Shown here: positions 44,615 through 57,667 of the stretch, one piece after another
Layout: every line of letters starts with the position of its first letter
Numbering within the stretch: position 1 is the stretch's first letter
Origin: Glebionis coronaria
Taxonomy: Eukaryota; Streptophyta; Magnoliopsida; Asterales; Asteraceae
Reading direction: 5' to 3'
Assembly: GCA_025667525.1 (NCBI GenBank)
Contig: CM046878.1
Location: 574,534,868-574,598,867, forward strand
DNA: 64,000 bases
Program-made: the position numbers and the translations under genes
The notes under the pieces: generated by a model
Database searches by the model: none
The model's input: only the letters and a program-made list of their open reading frames with translations
Told to the model about the DNA's origin: nothing

Positions 44615-45469
44615 CTTTGTACCATATGTTTTGAAATTTTTTGTTTTAACTACTTTGATATTATGGCGATCTTATGAACTTGCTAAGGTGCAACTTGTTT
44701 TTTTTTCAAACGAAAATGTTGTATTTAAACGCTTAGTCTCAATATAATTTATTGAGTTTAATTATTGTTTACACGGAAATTTGATTTACTCGTTCTACTA
44801 CCGAAGAATATAATGTATTATTCATTTTGAAAATCGTTGTCTTGATTTATATATATCTGTTTTGAAAATTGATTTACTCGCTCTACTACCCAAGTTACGT
44901 ATCACATTATTCATTTTGAAAAACATTTTTGTTCTTAGGATTTCAAAACAAAGAAACCACAAACAAATATGATACAATGATAAACTATGGTTTTGTTCTT
45001 AGGATTTTTTTTTGGTTAAAGTTTTGTTCTTAGGATTTTAAAATTTGATTGGGGCAAATGAGTGAATATCGTGTTATTTGATCGGATAAAGTAACTTTGA
45101 GTGGGCGTTTGCGTTGAGCGAAACATTTCATCCATTGACCCAGAAAAATGTGTTGTTCGTCACTAACTACGTTATTAGTCGTTAGTCATGTTTGAGTCGT
45201 AATTTCCTTGTCCCAATCATTATCCAAGTAACAATATATAGTACATGGGAATAATGTAGCATATGGGTTTGGCCCATAATACACACATACACACATAATA
45301 GCTTATACGAAACATTAACCATTGAGAAGTTTATAACTTCATCCTCCTTCAGCAAGTACAAGTACATCCTTGGGATGATATACATGTGTTTCAGTCCCTT
45401 AAATGTTCAGCTTTTCACATTGAACTCAGCTCCCAAGTTTCCTCAAAAGGGAGTTGGGTGTCCTAGCAT
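44615..45469. other. Flank between the hAT MITE and copia D, no gene seen
   Basis: A/T-rich. The part right of about 45000 may hold the 3' untranslated region or LTR of copia D, which reads leftward, but no polypurine tract or LTR border could be set. A direct repeat with GATTTACTCG(T/C)TCTACTACC occurs near 44782 and 44871. Confidence 0.45.
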
Positions 45470-45960
45470 TCAGTGACTAGAGTGGAATTTTAAACCCATC
45501 CCTTCAGCAGACTTTATAACCAAGTGTCTAGCCAATCCCTTCGTCAAGTGATCAGCTAAATTTTGTTGAGACCTTACAAACTCTATTGAAATCACCCCAT
45601 TCATGATTAGCTCACAAATAATGCTATGTTTAACACCTAAGTGCCTAGACTTACCATTGTACATTTGGCTATATGCCTTAGCCAATGTAGCAGCACTATC
45701 ACAACGGATAGAAATGGGTGCCATAGGTTTGACCCACAATGGAATCTCAAGAAGCAAGTTTCTCAACCATTCAGCTTCTTTACCAGCAGCTGCTAGAGCC
45801 ACAAACTCAGATTCTATGGTAGAGCTAGTAATGCAAGTTTGTTTCTTGGATGCCCAAGAAATTGCACCACCACCAAGTAGGAATACCCAGCCACTGGTGG
45901 ATGAATTATCCTCAGTATTGCTGATCTAACTTGCATCAGTGTAACCTTCAAACACTGAAG
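45470..45960 (-). pseudogene. pol: Copia D RNase H, C-terminal part (3' of insertion C)
   Basis: Leftward frame with SGWVFLLGGGAISWASKK, EFVALAAAGKEAEWLRNLL, IRCDSAATLAKA, KSRHLGVKHSIICELI and FVRSQQNLADHLTKGL, ending at 45470. These are the copia RNase H landmarks (second-half Asp in CDSAA and the HLGVKH/ADHLTK tail). A TAG at 45926-45928 breaks the frame just before SNTEDNS. It joins directly to 63147 once element C and one GATAT are removed. Confidence 0.85.
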
Positions 45961-45965
45961 GATAT
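45961..45965. repeat. Target-site duplication of element C (GATAT)
   Basis: GATAT at 45961-45965 and again at 63142-63146, directly outside the two LTRs. Both lie in the RNase H coding sequence of copia D. Confidence 0.9.
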
Positions 45966-48900
45966 TGGTTGTGGTAAAATACGACCTTTTAGGAAAAAGG
46001 CGTAAAAGCGGTAAGTATTAGGTGATGATTTAGGAAAATCAAACACTAGTGGCACAATGAAGTTCGTTTACCAAGGAGGTATATGTGTGTGACTAAAATG
46101 TATCAAGATTTGAGATTAATATTGGATAGAAGGGGATGAGAAAAGAGAATGACGAAGACCTGAAATTGATTACTACAACGACTAAACGTAAAACCGTAAA
46201 ATAAGCAAAAATAAAAATTAATTCTAAAAATTCCCAAACATTTACCAAAAATCAAAATAAATAAACTAAGAGTTTATCAATGATCAAAACTTTTTCAAAC
46301 CTTTTAATTAATTAAATATTAATTTTTAAATGCTAATTAAAACCCTAAAAATTAAATTAATTATCAAAAAGCCCAAATAAACATTTTTCAATTGGTAAAC
46401 CTCTAAAATGACCTAAAAAGATTAAAAATTATTTTTATAAATTTTTAAACTAAGAAAAACTTTTTAAAATGATTTAAAAACTATTAAAACTTAAAATAAT
46501 TATAAGAATTAATCTAAAGATGATAAAATTAATCTAAGAGTTGCAAAATTCCTATTTTAATGTATTTAAGCTAAGAAAAATATAAAAAGTGCAAAAATAT
46601 AAAATTTGAAATTTAATAATAAAATAATATTAAAATAATATTAAAAATCCAAAAATTATAAAAAATTCTAAAAACTTGCAAACTAGTTTATTTTAACCTA
46701 AATAGTCAGAAAATGAAAGTGAAATTACCAAAATACCTCTATTGGGCCCTCAAATGGGCCAAAAGCAAATTCAGTCAACCTTAATGGGCTTTTTAGCCCA
46801 AAAAGTCAAAATAAGCCCAAATGATTTGGAAAACCCCTATCTGACTCAAAATTCAATTCGAAACACAAAACTCCGAAGGCCCAAAAGCTGAAAATGAGCT
46901 TATCACAGCTTAATGAACACACAGCTTATTCTTATTGGGCCAATAAGCCCATTAAGCAATAAGCCAATGCCATAAGCTCTAATTTGACACACAACCTTCT
47001 TTGGGGATACTAAAGAGATTTGTAAAAAGAAATTTTGAAAAAGCATACTCAATAAGCCAGAAATAAGCAAAGAACAATTCCACAAAACGACAAAATAGTC
47101 GGGTTAGAGTTCTAGGGCGTTTCAGAAGCTCTGGTTTGTTGCAAAAGCTTACAAATAGCTTAACTAAGAATAATCAATCAAGAAAATCACAAAAAGCCAA
47201 GTATAATAAGCTGTAAGAACTAATAAGCTGGCTGAAAAGGCCAAATAAGCTAGTTTTCTAGCAAAAGCTTAACCAAAAGACTTGTAACCTTCCAGACTTG
47301 TTATTATGCTAAGAAAAATGATTTCTATTACAAAAGCCAAGTTGTTGCATCTGCCAATAAGCAGTTCTCAAAAATAATCAAATATGTGCTTATTTGACCA
47401 AAAGTCAAAGTGCTCCAAAGTTCACCAAATGATCAAGGATGGTATATGGGCTTGTTATAAGCAAATTTTGTGAAGGACTCAAGGAGGAGGCCTTGTGAAT
47501 CAAGAGGTTAGTTGAACTTTTGATGACAGATTTTGGTAATAAGGGCTTAATAAGCCAGTTAGCTTATAAGCCAGATACAAAGCACACCAAATAGCAAAAT
47601 CCACTCACAAGTAGCACATAAACAAGTACCAAGCAGCAAAATCACAAGGCATACACTAGGATAACAATTGCAAACACAAAAATGAGGTGGTCACTTTGCT
47701 GTTGCAAATGACCACTTCAGCCAACTTTGATAAGCTTAGCACACTCAATAAGTCACCAAATTCAACAACCAGATAACCAATAGATAGCTTATCACCTAAA
47801 CTATTCCCAAACCTGATTTCAGCCCTTAGATACAACTAACAAAGAAGTTATTGGATCTGATGTGTCTGACCAATTCCAAAACACTTTTTATCAGATTTTT
47901 GCAAAACTTGAAATCCCTTTTCCAAACTTTCAGAAACTTAACCAATGACTAAAACTTGTATATTATGACTTGTTTAGACTTCCCAAACCCTAAGAACTAA
48001 AGGCACAAGGCCACAAGGCCTTATGAACCAGTAATCCCAAACAATCCTTTATTAAGCACTTTTCAAACAAACTTCTTAATCCTTCAAACAACCTACTGAT
48101 TTTATAGATCAAATAGCTACACTAGGTGACAACTAACAGATTGCAACCATAAAACACAAAGCACAAACACAAAATCACCAAATCACATACCAAATCATAA
48201 AACAGACAAGATCATATGATTTTTTAGAGGAAACTTAACCAGAGCTTATACCTGTCCTCCACAACATCCTAGGAGGACCATCAATGCTCCTTGGACCTTG
48301 TTCAACAACTAGAACAAGACCAAGGTACTTCAACAAGAAAGATGGATGACTGCCTTGGTTGATGTTTCAAAGCAGAAACTCAAGGGCTTGATTTCTTCAA
48401 CACAATGAACAAACAGCCCAACCTAAGGCTCTAATCCCTTCACAAGCTTGGTGTCAAAAAGCTTGTAAGAGCTTATAGCTTTTGGTTAAGGATTAGTACA
48501 ACAAAAATAGCAAAATCAGAAACCTCTTTTCAAGCTTTTTTCAAACTTGAAAACCTTACCAAACATAAACGTCCTTGAACCAAATGATTCAAGCACACTT
48601 ATAACATCAAATGGAACTCAGAATTACCCTTAAACAACACCAACTTTCAAAAACATAAAAAGGAATTACAATTTTCTCAAAATACCAACTTTTATAAATT
48701 TCAAAAAGGAATTACAATGTTTAAAAGGTAAAACTAGAACAAAGGCCTCACCACAGGTTGGGGGTCCTTTTATAGAGTACAAGGGATGATTCTAGAATGC
48801 TGAAATACAAGAAACCCTAGCCTAGAATTCCCAAATTTGCCCTTGAGTGCAATGAGTTGTTTAGCTGTCCAAATGCATCCCGTACGTTCATTTTAGCTTT

Positions 48901-49829
48901 GTGATCAAGCAAAGAGTGTCAGCTGTTGATTTGGACACGTGGCATTCCTTGGAGGTTAAGTTGGCTTGTGATTGGTGGACGGCTAAATGGGGTGGGGTCC
49001 TTGAGTGGAGTGGTGTGAGGTTACATGTGTGGGATGTAATCGTGCTAGGGTGAATTAAGTTTTGGTTAAAGTAATTGGGAAAAACCCTTTGGTAGTAAAA
49101 AGTAAAATCTGGGTTCATGGGGTGAATAGTGGTCCCCTTTGATCCGTTTTTGGTGGAGTGGAGTTGTGTTTGGCGCATTTCTTTTTTAAATGTTTCAAAT
49201 GCCCAACTTTGGTCCTTGTGTTTTGGGAAAGATGGTAAAACGTGTCTTCAGCCAACAAAACTTGGTTTCCTTTGTTATTCAACTTTCAGACTTTACACTT
49301 TTGGCACAAAACTTTTCCAAAAGTGTTTCAAGGGTTGTTTTTGCCACTTTTGCATATTTGAAGGACTGATTTTGGATATTCTTGATCTTCAAAGGTCTTA
49401 ATTGTATTTTTGACTTCATGAGGGACCATATTTGACAAATTAGAATTGATGAGGGACTAATATTGCCATTTCTTCAAAGTTGAAGGACCATTTTGTAATT
49501 ATGACAAACTTAAGGGACCAAACTTGTAATTATGAATATACAAGGGTTTTAAGTGTCAATTATTCATATTTTGAGGATCAATCTTGTACATCTTCAAGTC
49601 TTCAAGGGTTAGTCTTGGATAATTCATGAACTAGGGCCCGGTTCTTTGTACGGCTTCGTTTCTCGTGTCCGTTTTCCTTGTTTCTTGTGATCTTTTGTCT
49701 TTTTCACGATATCCATACCTAAAACACACAAGTAAACAAATACAAGCATATATATGGTAATTTTTGACATTTTAATGCATTTAAAACCCGAAAAGAACGA
49801 TGAGATCATGTATAAATGCCATCTCATCA
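45966..49829 (-). repeat. Left (3') LTR of element C
   Basis: Same length as the right LTR. It is preceded by GATAT and followed by the polypurine tract (TATGGGGGAG on the - strand, 49830-49839). A minus TATA motif is at 48768-48774. Open frames inside it occur in both LTRs simply because they are copies. Confidence 0.93.
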
Positions 49830-52013
49830 CTCCCCCATACTAAGCCATTGTCGTGCCCTCACGCAATGCTAGAATAAAGTATCTAAGCATCACCAAGATT
49901 CAATTTTATTAACCTTTATTAAAAAGTAAAAGACTTGCAACAATACTATGAAAATGTGAAAAGACATAATGTATGATTTTCATCACGAATTTGACTTTTA
50001 GGGTCAAAGAATAGAAACAAGTAAATGTCCCTTAGAGTAAATTTCGTCATCCTTGATTGTCATACATTCCATGCTAAGTGCAAATACGAGATTATTGTTG
50101 GTACAAGTCACAATGCTAACACTACTCATACGTCCAAATTGTGTAATACTTTTTCTCCCCGCAATCCTAGTTATTATAAAGGAAATGGGTTACTAGCATT
50201 TTTAACTATTTTTCATGGATCACAAGTGATTCATATTGACTTATTTGAGTATTTATTAGTCCGAAAGCAAAGTAGCACGATTTAATCGATAGTTAGCCGA
50301 AGGACAAAATCTTTTAAAACGGCTTCTCGTGTATCTCCTTAAGTTCATATCTTGGCGTAACTTGTTTCACAATTTGAGACCTTTCTCGGACCGATATTTG
50401 GCATGTACTTCATACTTCAAATCTTGAGAAGACGTTGTTGAAATTATGGTCTTCTCTACATATATTTAGAATTTCTTCACTTGACGTTTTTGAGAGATTC
50501 TTCATATTTGGACCACGACTTCATCATTTTCCTTCAATCTTTATTTTGGACTTTGATATACAACGATCCGCCTCCTTTTCGGACTTGGATATGTTTATCC
50601 TCATACCTTGTTAGGGTCTTTTTGGATAGACTTTCTCCATGATCTTTAGGGGAGTAATTGCTTTTCATCGTGTGTCTCGATCCTTCATATTGATTTTGGA
50701 ATAATGATACTTCACATCATCTTGGATCTTTAGCAACAAAATAGAGCTCCGCATGCCTTGTTAGGGCCTTTTTGGATCTTCACCAATCTTCGCGTCCCGC
50801 TGCAATAAGTTTTGCCTTGGCTATGAACTCTATTCAACCCCGAGCAACTTTTAAACGATCTTGGGCTAGAAGCTAAGTAACCTTTCAAATCGTACGACCT
50901 TACTTATTGCAATTATTTTTATTCCTAATGCATTGATCTTAAGGGAAGAAAAAGCCACAATTAAAAACATATGAGTTTTTGAAAGAACATTTTCATGTTC
51001 TACGTTTAGCATGATCACTTGTCTAACTCTATCACTTCTCATTCTTCACTATATAAAGACCTCTAATTAAAGAGACTCGTGAATACTTAGCCATGCAAGT
51101 CAAAATTAAGCCAAATTTGGATTAGCTTTCATTAAGACTATATCAAGTCAAAGTTTTGGGTTTTCAAGCCACCTATAGGATCTTGCACTTTATTGGACTT
51201 TTTCAAGTTTAGAGAATGCATTTTATAGTTCCCTTGATAAGTGACTTTCTAGGATCAATTATAGGAACTTGCGAAAAATCCGTGTTCTTAACCCGTATGA
51301 GTTAAGAATTTTGCGTTTTAAAGTTCCCTATATAAAAGTCTAGCAAAACTTGAATTGAGCGGGTTAAGGAATGTAAAGGGCTCCAAATGCCCATCAAGTC
51401 AAAAATTATCTCTTATTCTACCCATCGGAAAATATACATTCGTGTCTTAAATACACTTATTAAAACTAAGAAAAATTTTAAAATTTGACCATTTTTAGCC
51501 TTATTAGCAACAAAACAAAATAAAACATTGAAAGTTGGAAAGCGTGAGGGTGTAGCAAAGCAAGTATCTATTCACCCCCCCCCCCCCATACTAAAAGTAA
51601 ACATTGTCCTCAATGTTTTGAGTCTAAAGATGGAGCACCCCCATACGAGAGACCAAGAATCAAATGCTTAGGATCTAGCATGGAAAGGGTGATCAAAAAT
51701 ATATCTAAAGCCGTTTATGAATTATGCTAAAAGATAATTGTTAGAACAATAACGGATATGTCATGGATTCGTGAAAAACTTCTTCAAGCAAACGATGGAG
51801 GCTTACGTAAACGAACACGGGAGTCTTCAATCGTAGATGATGATGATGATCTAGATAACACAATCACAAACAACCACGAGACAACGAGTTGGAAGGGCAC
51901 AAATCCCCTCTCATTATTTATTAGAAAGCATAAAAGGATAAGCATGGGATCTCCCCCACGAGGCACCTCGTTTTTGATTACCGAGTCATGAGCTCGACTC
52001 GATCCCCTCAATG
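49830..52013 (-). other. Non-coding 3' interior of element C
   Basis: Runs from the end of pol to the polypurine tract. No env-like or other long frame is visible on the - strand. It holds the stem-loop/G-tract module (51575-51617) and diverged short repeats (for example TTGTTAGGGTCTTTTTGGAT near 50608 and a variant near 50759). Where B has CTTCTCGGGAGGCAACCCGA after its ORF, C has the related GTGCCTCGTGGGGGAGATC (- strand, near 51950). Confidence 0.6.
51575..51617 (-). other. Stem-loop and G-tract module in element C
   Basis: On the - strand, arms AACATTG/CAATGTT around AGGA (51600-51617) are followed by TTACTTTTAGTATG and a run of 13 G (51575-51587). The G-tract resembles the terminal polypurine tract of C (TAGTATGGGGGAG). 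It corresponds to 11243-11262 in B. Confidence 0.75.
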
Positions 52014-55000
52014 CTAATTATCATTGGGGAAGGTGACTTGGTCGAGGTCAACCATTGAAGGAATTTGCCCACCAAAGTAGTGCTTAAGCCTATGACCGTT
52101 CACCTTGAAGTTAGGACCATCATCTTGAGCTAGCTCGATGGTCCCATAAGGAAACACTTGTGTAACGGTGAAAGACCCGACCAACGAGATTTCAATTTCC
52201 CGGAAAATATCTTAAGTCTAGAGTTAAAAAGTAACACTTGATCACCAACGTTAAAAACCCGGTTTTTAATCTTTGCATCATGAAACTTTTTAGTCTTTTC
52301 TTTGAAAATCAATGAATTTTCATAAGCATTGTCTCTTAGTTCATCAAATTCATTCAATTGTATTTTCTGGTGATCTCCCGCGGTCTTTAAGTCAAATTTT
52401 GCATGCTTAAGGGCCCAATATACCTTGTGCTCTAATTCAATGGGCAAATGACAATTCTTACCATAGACTAACTTATAAGGAGTACAACCGGTAGGTTTCT
52501 TATAAGCGGTCCTAAAGGCCCATAAAGCGTCATCGAGTTTGTCGGACCACGAAGCACGGTTTTCTCCAATCGACCTCTCTAAAATCCTCTTCAAAGCTCG
52601 GTTCAAAACCTCGACTTTCCCACTTGTTTGCGGGTGATAAGCCGTAGAAAGACGATGAGTAAGTCCATATTTTTTTAAGACCTTCTCGAATTGGTCATTA
52701 CAAAAATGGGTTCCACGATCGCTTATAATAGCACGAGGGGTTCCGAACCGAGAGAATAGTTGTTTCAAAAACTTCACTACCACACGAGCATCATTAGTAG
52801 GTAAAGCCTTAGCTTCCACCCACTTAGAAAGGTAGTCCACCGCGACGAGGATATACTTGTTACCATGAGACGACGGGAACGTCCCCATAAAGTCTATGCC
52901 CCAAATGTCGAAAATCTCACACACTTGAATTATGTTTTGCGGCATTTCATCACGTTGAGACGATTTTCCTTGACGTTGGCGCGAATCACACGATTTCACA
53001 AGTGCGTGTGCATCACGATAGATAGAAGGCCAAAAGAAGCCGGCATCGAACACTTTCTTAGCCGTGAGATTAGCACCGTGGTGACTACCCGTGGGTCCCT
53101 CGTGACAAGCTCTAAGGATATTAGAAGCTTCGGCACCAAAAACACAACGTCGAATGAGTTGATCCGCACAAACCCGAAAGAGATAAGGGTCGTCCCAAAA
53201 ATAGAACTTGACGTCACGAAAGAATTTTCTCTTTTGTTGTGTCATCATACCCTTGATTATAAAATTCTCCGCATGGTAATTTGCAATGTCGGCAAACCAT
53301 GGGGTGGTGTCTTTAGAATTCACTACACCGAGAGTCTCGAGTGGAAATGTTTCGGTGATTTCCTTGTTCTCAAAAACATCTTTGTGAGGATCTTCAAGAC
53401 GAGAGAGATGATCGGCCGCTAGATTTTCGGCTCCTTTTCTGTCAAGCACGGTGACATCAAATTCTTGGAGGAGGAGCATCCAACAAAGCAATCTCGGCTT
53501 AGCATCTTGCTTAGCTAAGAGATACTTAATAGGCGAATGGTCGGTATACACTATGCTTTTAGTTAAGACGAGATAAGGTCGGAATTTCTCAAAAGCATAG
53601 ACCATGGCAAGGAATTCCTTTTCTGTTGTGGTGTACTTTAATTGAGCCTCGGTCATCGTCTTACTAGCATAATGGATAGGACGGAAATGATTTTCATAAC
53701 GTTGCCCTAAGACGACCCCTATAGCATAATCACTTGCATTGCACATGATTTCAAAGGGTAATTCCCAATTAGGAGCAACAAGAATGGGAGCTTCGGTAAG
53801 TTTCCTTTTAAGAGTTTCGAAAGCTCTAACACAATCCTCATTGAAGTTGAAAGGAGCATCCTTCTCGAGAAGGCGTGTCATAGGTCGAGAGATTTTCGAA
53901 AAGTCTTTGATGAAACGACGATAAAAGCCCGCGTGGCCTAGGAAACTCCTAACTCCCTTAACGGTTTTGGGATGAGGTAACTTGGAGATGACGTCTACCT
54001 TAGCTTTATCTACCTCAATCCCTGCTTTTGAGACCTTATGTCCTAAGACGATTCCTTGTTTACACATGAAATGACATTTTTCCTAATTAAGCACAAGATT
54101 GGTTTATTCACAACGTTTTAACATTTGCTCGAGATTAGATAAACACGACGTGAACGAATTGCCAAACACCGAAAAGTCATCCATAAGCACTTCCATCGAC
54201 TTCTCGATAATATCGTGAAAAATGGCCATCATACACCGTTGAAACGTACCCGGTGCATTACAAAGTCCGAAAGGTATCCTACGATAAGCAAACGTTCCAT
54301 AAGGACACGTAAACGTAGTCTTCTCTTGATCACGAGGGTCGATAAGGATTTGAAAGTAACCGGAAAAACCATCTAAAAAGCAATAGAATTCATTTCCCGC
54401 TAGTCGCTCCAACATTTTTTCCATAAAGGGCAAAGGAAAGTGGTCTTTACGAGTGGCGTCATTTAACTTTCGGTAGTCAATACACACCCTCCAACCGGTC
54501 ACAACACGAGTGGGAATTAACTCGTTGTTTTCATTAGGTACAACGGTCATTCCTCCCTTTTTAGGGACACAATGAATTGGGCTCACCCATGGGCTATCGG
54601 AGATAGGGTAAATCATTCCCGCGTCAAGGAGTTTAAGAACTTCCTTTTTTATGACATCGTGAATTTTGGGGTTTACCCTTCTTTGACTTTGAATTGCGGG
54701 TTTGTAGTCCTCCTCCATTAAAATCTTGTGAGTACAAAATTTTGGGTCAATACCCTTAATGTCGGAAATTTTCCACGCAATTGCCCCTTTATGAGCTTTA
54801 AGGACTTTCAAGAGCTCGGTTTTTTCATCATTAGCAAGACCTCTTGCAATAATAACCGGAAACTTGTCATCACCTTCCAAGAATGCGTATTCAAGGTGAG
54901 ATGGAAGATCTTTCAATTCAAGGATAGGTGGTTCCTCGATTGAAGATTTTGGCTCAACACTCATAACTTCCATCGGCGGAAGAAATGATGGAATAGAAGT

Positions 55001-56218
55001 ATCATCACTAATAAACACCTCATCTTCATTGTCGATTTCATTTGAAGTAAAATCGCCTCCTTGGAATGGAGTGAGATTTGGTGTAGAATTAGCAAGAATC
55101 GGATCCAAAATAGTGGGATTGCCACTTGACGAGCTATCGGAAAAACCTAACACTTCTTGTGAAAACTCATCACAAACCACATCAACTAAGTCAATGTGAT
55201 CGATGGTAGCGATTGCATAAACATGAGAAGGTTTTGAGTTTTGAGTAGCGTTTATAACAAATTCCTCTTCGTTGAATCTCAAAGTGATAGTTCTTACATT
55301 AACGTCGATAAGCGATCTCGAGCTGTCTAAAAATGGACGACCTAAAATTAGAGGAACTTGAGGATCCGCGGGGATGTAAACTACTATAAAATCAACGGGA
55401 TAGTAGAACTTCCCCACTTTCACGAAAACATCTTCGGCTACTCCACATGCTAAAATCGTAGAATGATCGGCCATCTCGATAGACATGTTCGAAGGAGTAA
55501 GAGCCGGAAGCGAAAGCGATTTCCATATGAAAGATGGCATCAAATTAATGCTCACACCAAGATCAGCCAAGGCGAGGCATTCTTTCATATCTTGTATGTC
55601 ACAAGGAATGAGAAACTTTCCGGGGTCACCAACTTTTTCTAGTATGTGGTTAAGATAAACCGAAGAACAATTAGCAAGCTTTGAAAGCTTACTTTTAAAA
55701 GTGGAAGCGAAACGAGGCACATATAACAACGCGTCGGCTAAACTCACATCAAAATGCACTTGTTGAAACATTTTTATAAAAAGCTCGATTTGTTGTTTGT
55801 TACGTTCTTGCAATTTCTCTTTGTTTCGTCTCGAAGGGTAAGGTAAGGGTGGTGTGGGTTGGACATTAGGCAACGGCCTTGGAATCTCGGGTTCCATAAT
55901 TAGTATTGGTTCAACCGTAGGTGTGGTATGAGCGGTACTTCGTGGGCTTGTAATATGCTCCTTTTCGACCATCACCTCGGGCTCTTTCTCGATTTCCTTC
56001 TCCGTAGAAGTACTTGGACGAGAGATTGGTTCCTTGAAAGTTTTACCACTTCGTGTAGTAATAACCTTCATTTCTCCCTTCGGGTTTGCAATGGTATCAC
56101 TAGGAAGACCACCCGAGGAAGAGGGTTTACACATGATTGCTTCAAACATTTTTGCCATTCGGTCTTCAAATTTTGATTGCCTTAAATCCGCTTTTAACAA
56201 TTCTTGCTTAATCTCATG
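52014..56218 (-). pseudogene. pol: Element C pol: protease, RT, RNase H, integrase
   Basis: In the gag frame. Protease region: DLGVSINLMP, VPLILGRPFL (55600-55330), with Val where DLGAS is usual. RT: VPKKGGMTVV, RVCIDYRKLNDATRKDHFPL, LMDDFSVFG near 54180 with both catalytic Asp. Stops at 54104-54106 and 54083-54085. RNase [45 protein letters not shown]. Integrase: zinc domain [10 protein letters not shown]...[10 protein letters not shown] with the final Cys replaced by Arg; core Asp in WGIDFMG, Asp in ISDRGTHF and Glu in GKVEVLNR. One base is lost near 52172; the normal C-terminus ([20 protein letters not shown]) continues in the next frame to TAG at 52014-52016. Not functional as it stands. 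Confidence 0.88.
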
Positions 56219-57667
56219 TTATCCTTGTTCCATCTTTTGTTGATTTTGTTGAAGACGTTGGACATTTCCCTCTATTTTATTTGCATGAGTTTTAAGTTCA
56301 TTAGCAAGTTCTTTTTTAAGCTCGTTTTTCAACTCGGATCTTAAGCTAATCATCTCACGTTGCATGTTATCAAACTTAGCATCATTTGCTTTAGCAGAAT
56401 CCAAAAATTCTCCTTGAAGATTTTTAGTATGAGCATTTTGAAAACCTTGTGTAGTGTTTTGAAACTCACGGTTTTGGTTTTGATTAGTAACTTGTCCATT
56501 CCCACTTTGATAATTCCCTTTGTTGTAGTTACGTGAATTGCCTTGATAATTACTACCTTGGTTGTTGTTTTGATAGTTATTAGCATTTTGATTTGGTGGA
56601 GCTTGATTTGGGCGGGAACCTTGGCCGTTTTGGTTGTAAGTTCCCGTTGCTACGTAAGCACTCGAAGTGTTACCACCGGCGGTAATGCACTCGGAAAGAT
56701 CATGAGCTCCACCACAAGACAAACAACTCTTTTCAACCGCTTTAACCGAAGCGGAATTCAAAGCCTCTTGTGCTTTCCAATGAGTCATAAGATTACCAAA
56801 TCTATCGAAAAACCGATTTTCCTCATTAGCTTCATCATGTAAGGCATTAATGCTACGAGACGATGACGACGATGACGAACCCAAATTGGCAACACTCGGT
56901 GTGTTACGAGGGCTATAAACCTTAGATCTATTCTCGATAATCTTTAAAGCTTCATCGGTTGTTTTGCACAAAAAATTACCACCCGCGACGGCATTCAAAT
57001 AATCTCGTTCATGATCATTAAACCCATAATAAAAAGTATCGACTTGATGTAATTCTGAAAAATCATGGTGTGGACATTTATGTAACATTTCCTTAAATCG
57101 TTCCCATGCCATTGAAAAACTTTCATTATTGCGTTGTACAAATCTTGAAATCTCATTTTTCAAATGTGTTGTTTTAGATGGTGGAAAAAATTTGTTCACA
57201 AACTTAGAAACGAGATCACCCCATGTCAAAATTGAATTTGGCGGTTCTTTCTCAAGCCAAATTTTAGCGGGTCCATCTAACGAGTATGGAAACAACATGA
57301 TCTTAATGGCGTCATGTGGAACATCCTTAAACTTGCTCGTTGCGGTGAGACGATTATAATTCCTTATGTGGTAATTCGGGTTGTCTTTCTCATGACCTCT
57401 AAACTTATTAGCTTGCAACATCGACATTAAACCCGTCTCAATCTCAAAATTCTCTGCAAGGATAGCGGGAATCACAATGGCCTCTCCAAAACCCTCGGTG
57501 GGTGCTTGAAGCAACTCCATCATAGTGCGATTATCCATGACGACTTCTTGTTCTACAATAGGTTCAACAATTGGAGTTTGTTCTTCAATCAACGTCTCTT
57601 GATTTTCTTGCTTTTGAAGACGTTTACGAGCTCGTTTTGCTTGATTACGAGTGATCATAAACTTCAC
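56219..57667 (-). CDS. gag: Element C gag
   Basis: 482 codons from ATG 57667. After a basic N-terminus (MITRNQAKRARKRLQKQ) comes the retrotransposon gag domain at about residues 90-230 (IKIMLFPYSLDGPAKIWLEK, LVSKFVNKFFPPSKT, QVDTFYYGFNDHERDYL). Then follow a Ser run, a CX2CX3HX4C knuckle (CLSCGGAHDLSEC, near residue 315) and an Asn/Gln-rich stretch with coiled-coil end. It forms the particle that packages element RNA. The frame ends in TAA (56219-56221), but the next sense codons continue straight into pol in the same frame. A duplicate start lies upstream at 58532. Confidence 0.85.
   Translation of the reverse strand: MKFMITRNQAKRARKRLQKQENQETLIEEQTPIVEPIVEQEVVMDNRTMMELLQAPTEGFGEAIVIPAILAENFEIETGLMSMLQANKFRGHEKDNPNYHIRNYNRLTATSKFKDVPHDAIKIMLFPYSLDGPAKIWLEKEPPNSILTWGDLVSKFVNKFFPPSKTTHLKNEISRFVQRNNESFSMAWERFKEMLHKCPHHDFSELHQVDTFYYGFNDHERDYLNAVAGGNFLCKTTDEALKIIENRSKVYSPRNTPSVANLGSSSSSSSRSINALHDEANEENRFFDRFGNLMTHWKAQEALNSASVKAVEKSCLSCGGAHDLSECITAGGNTSSAYVATGTYNQNGQGSRPNQAPPNQNANNYQNNNQGSNYQGNSRNYNKGNYQSGNGQVTNQNQNREFQNTTQGFQNAHTKNLQGEFLDSAKANDAKFDNMQREMISLRSELKNELKKELANELKTHANKIEGNVQRLQQNQQKMEQG

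Noticed and set aside
48888..49401. Open frames found in both LTRs of C (also 62200-62680)
   Set aside because: They recur only because the LTRs are copies. They lie on both strands over the same bases and show no domain.
50025..50285. 86-codon plus-strand frame in the interior of C
   Set aside because: Opposite to element orientation, no domain, and in a region without coding signature.
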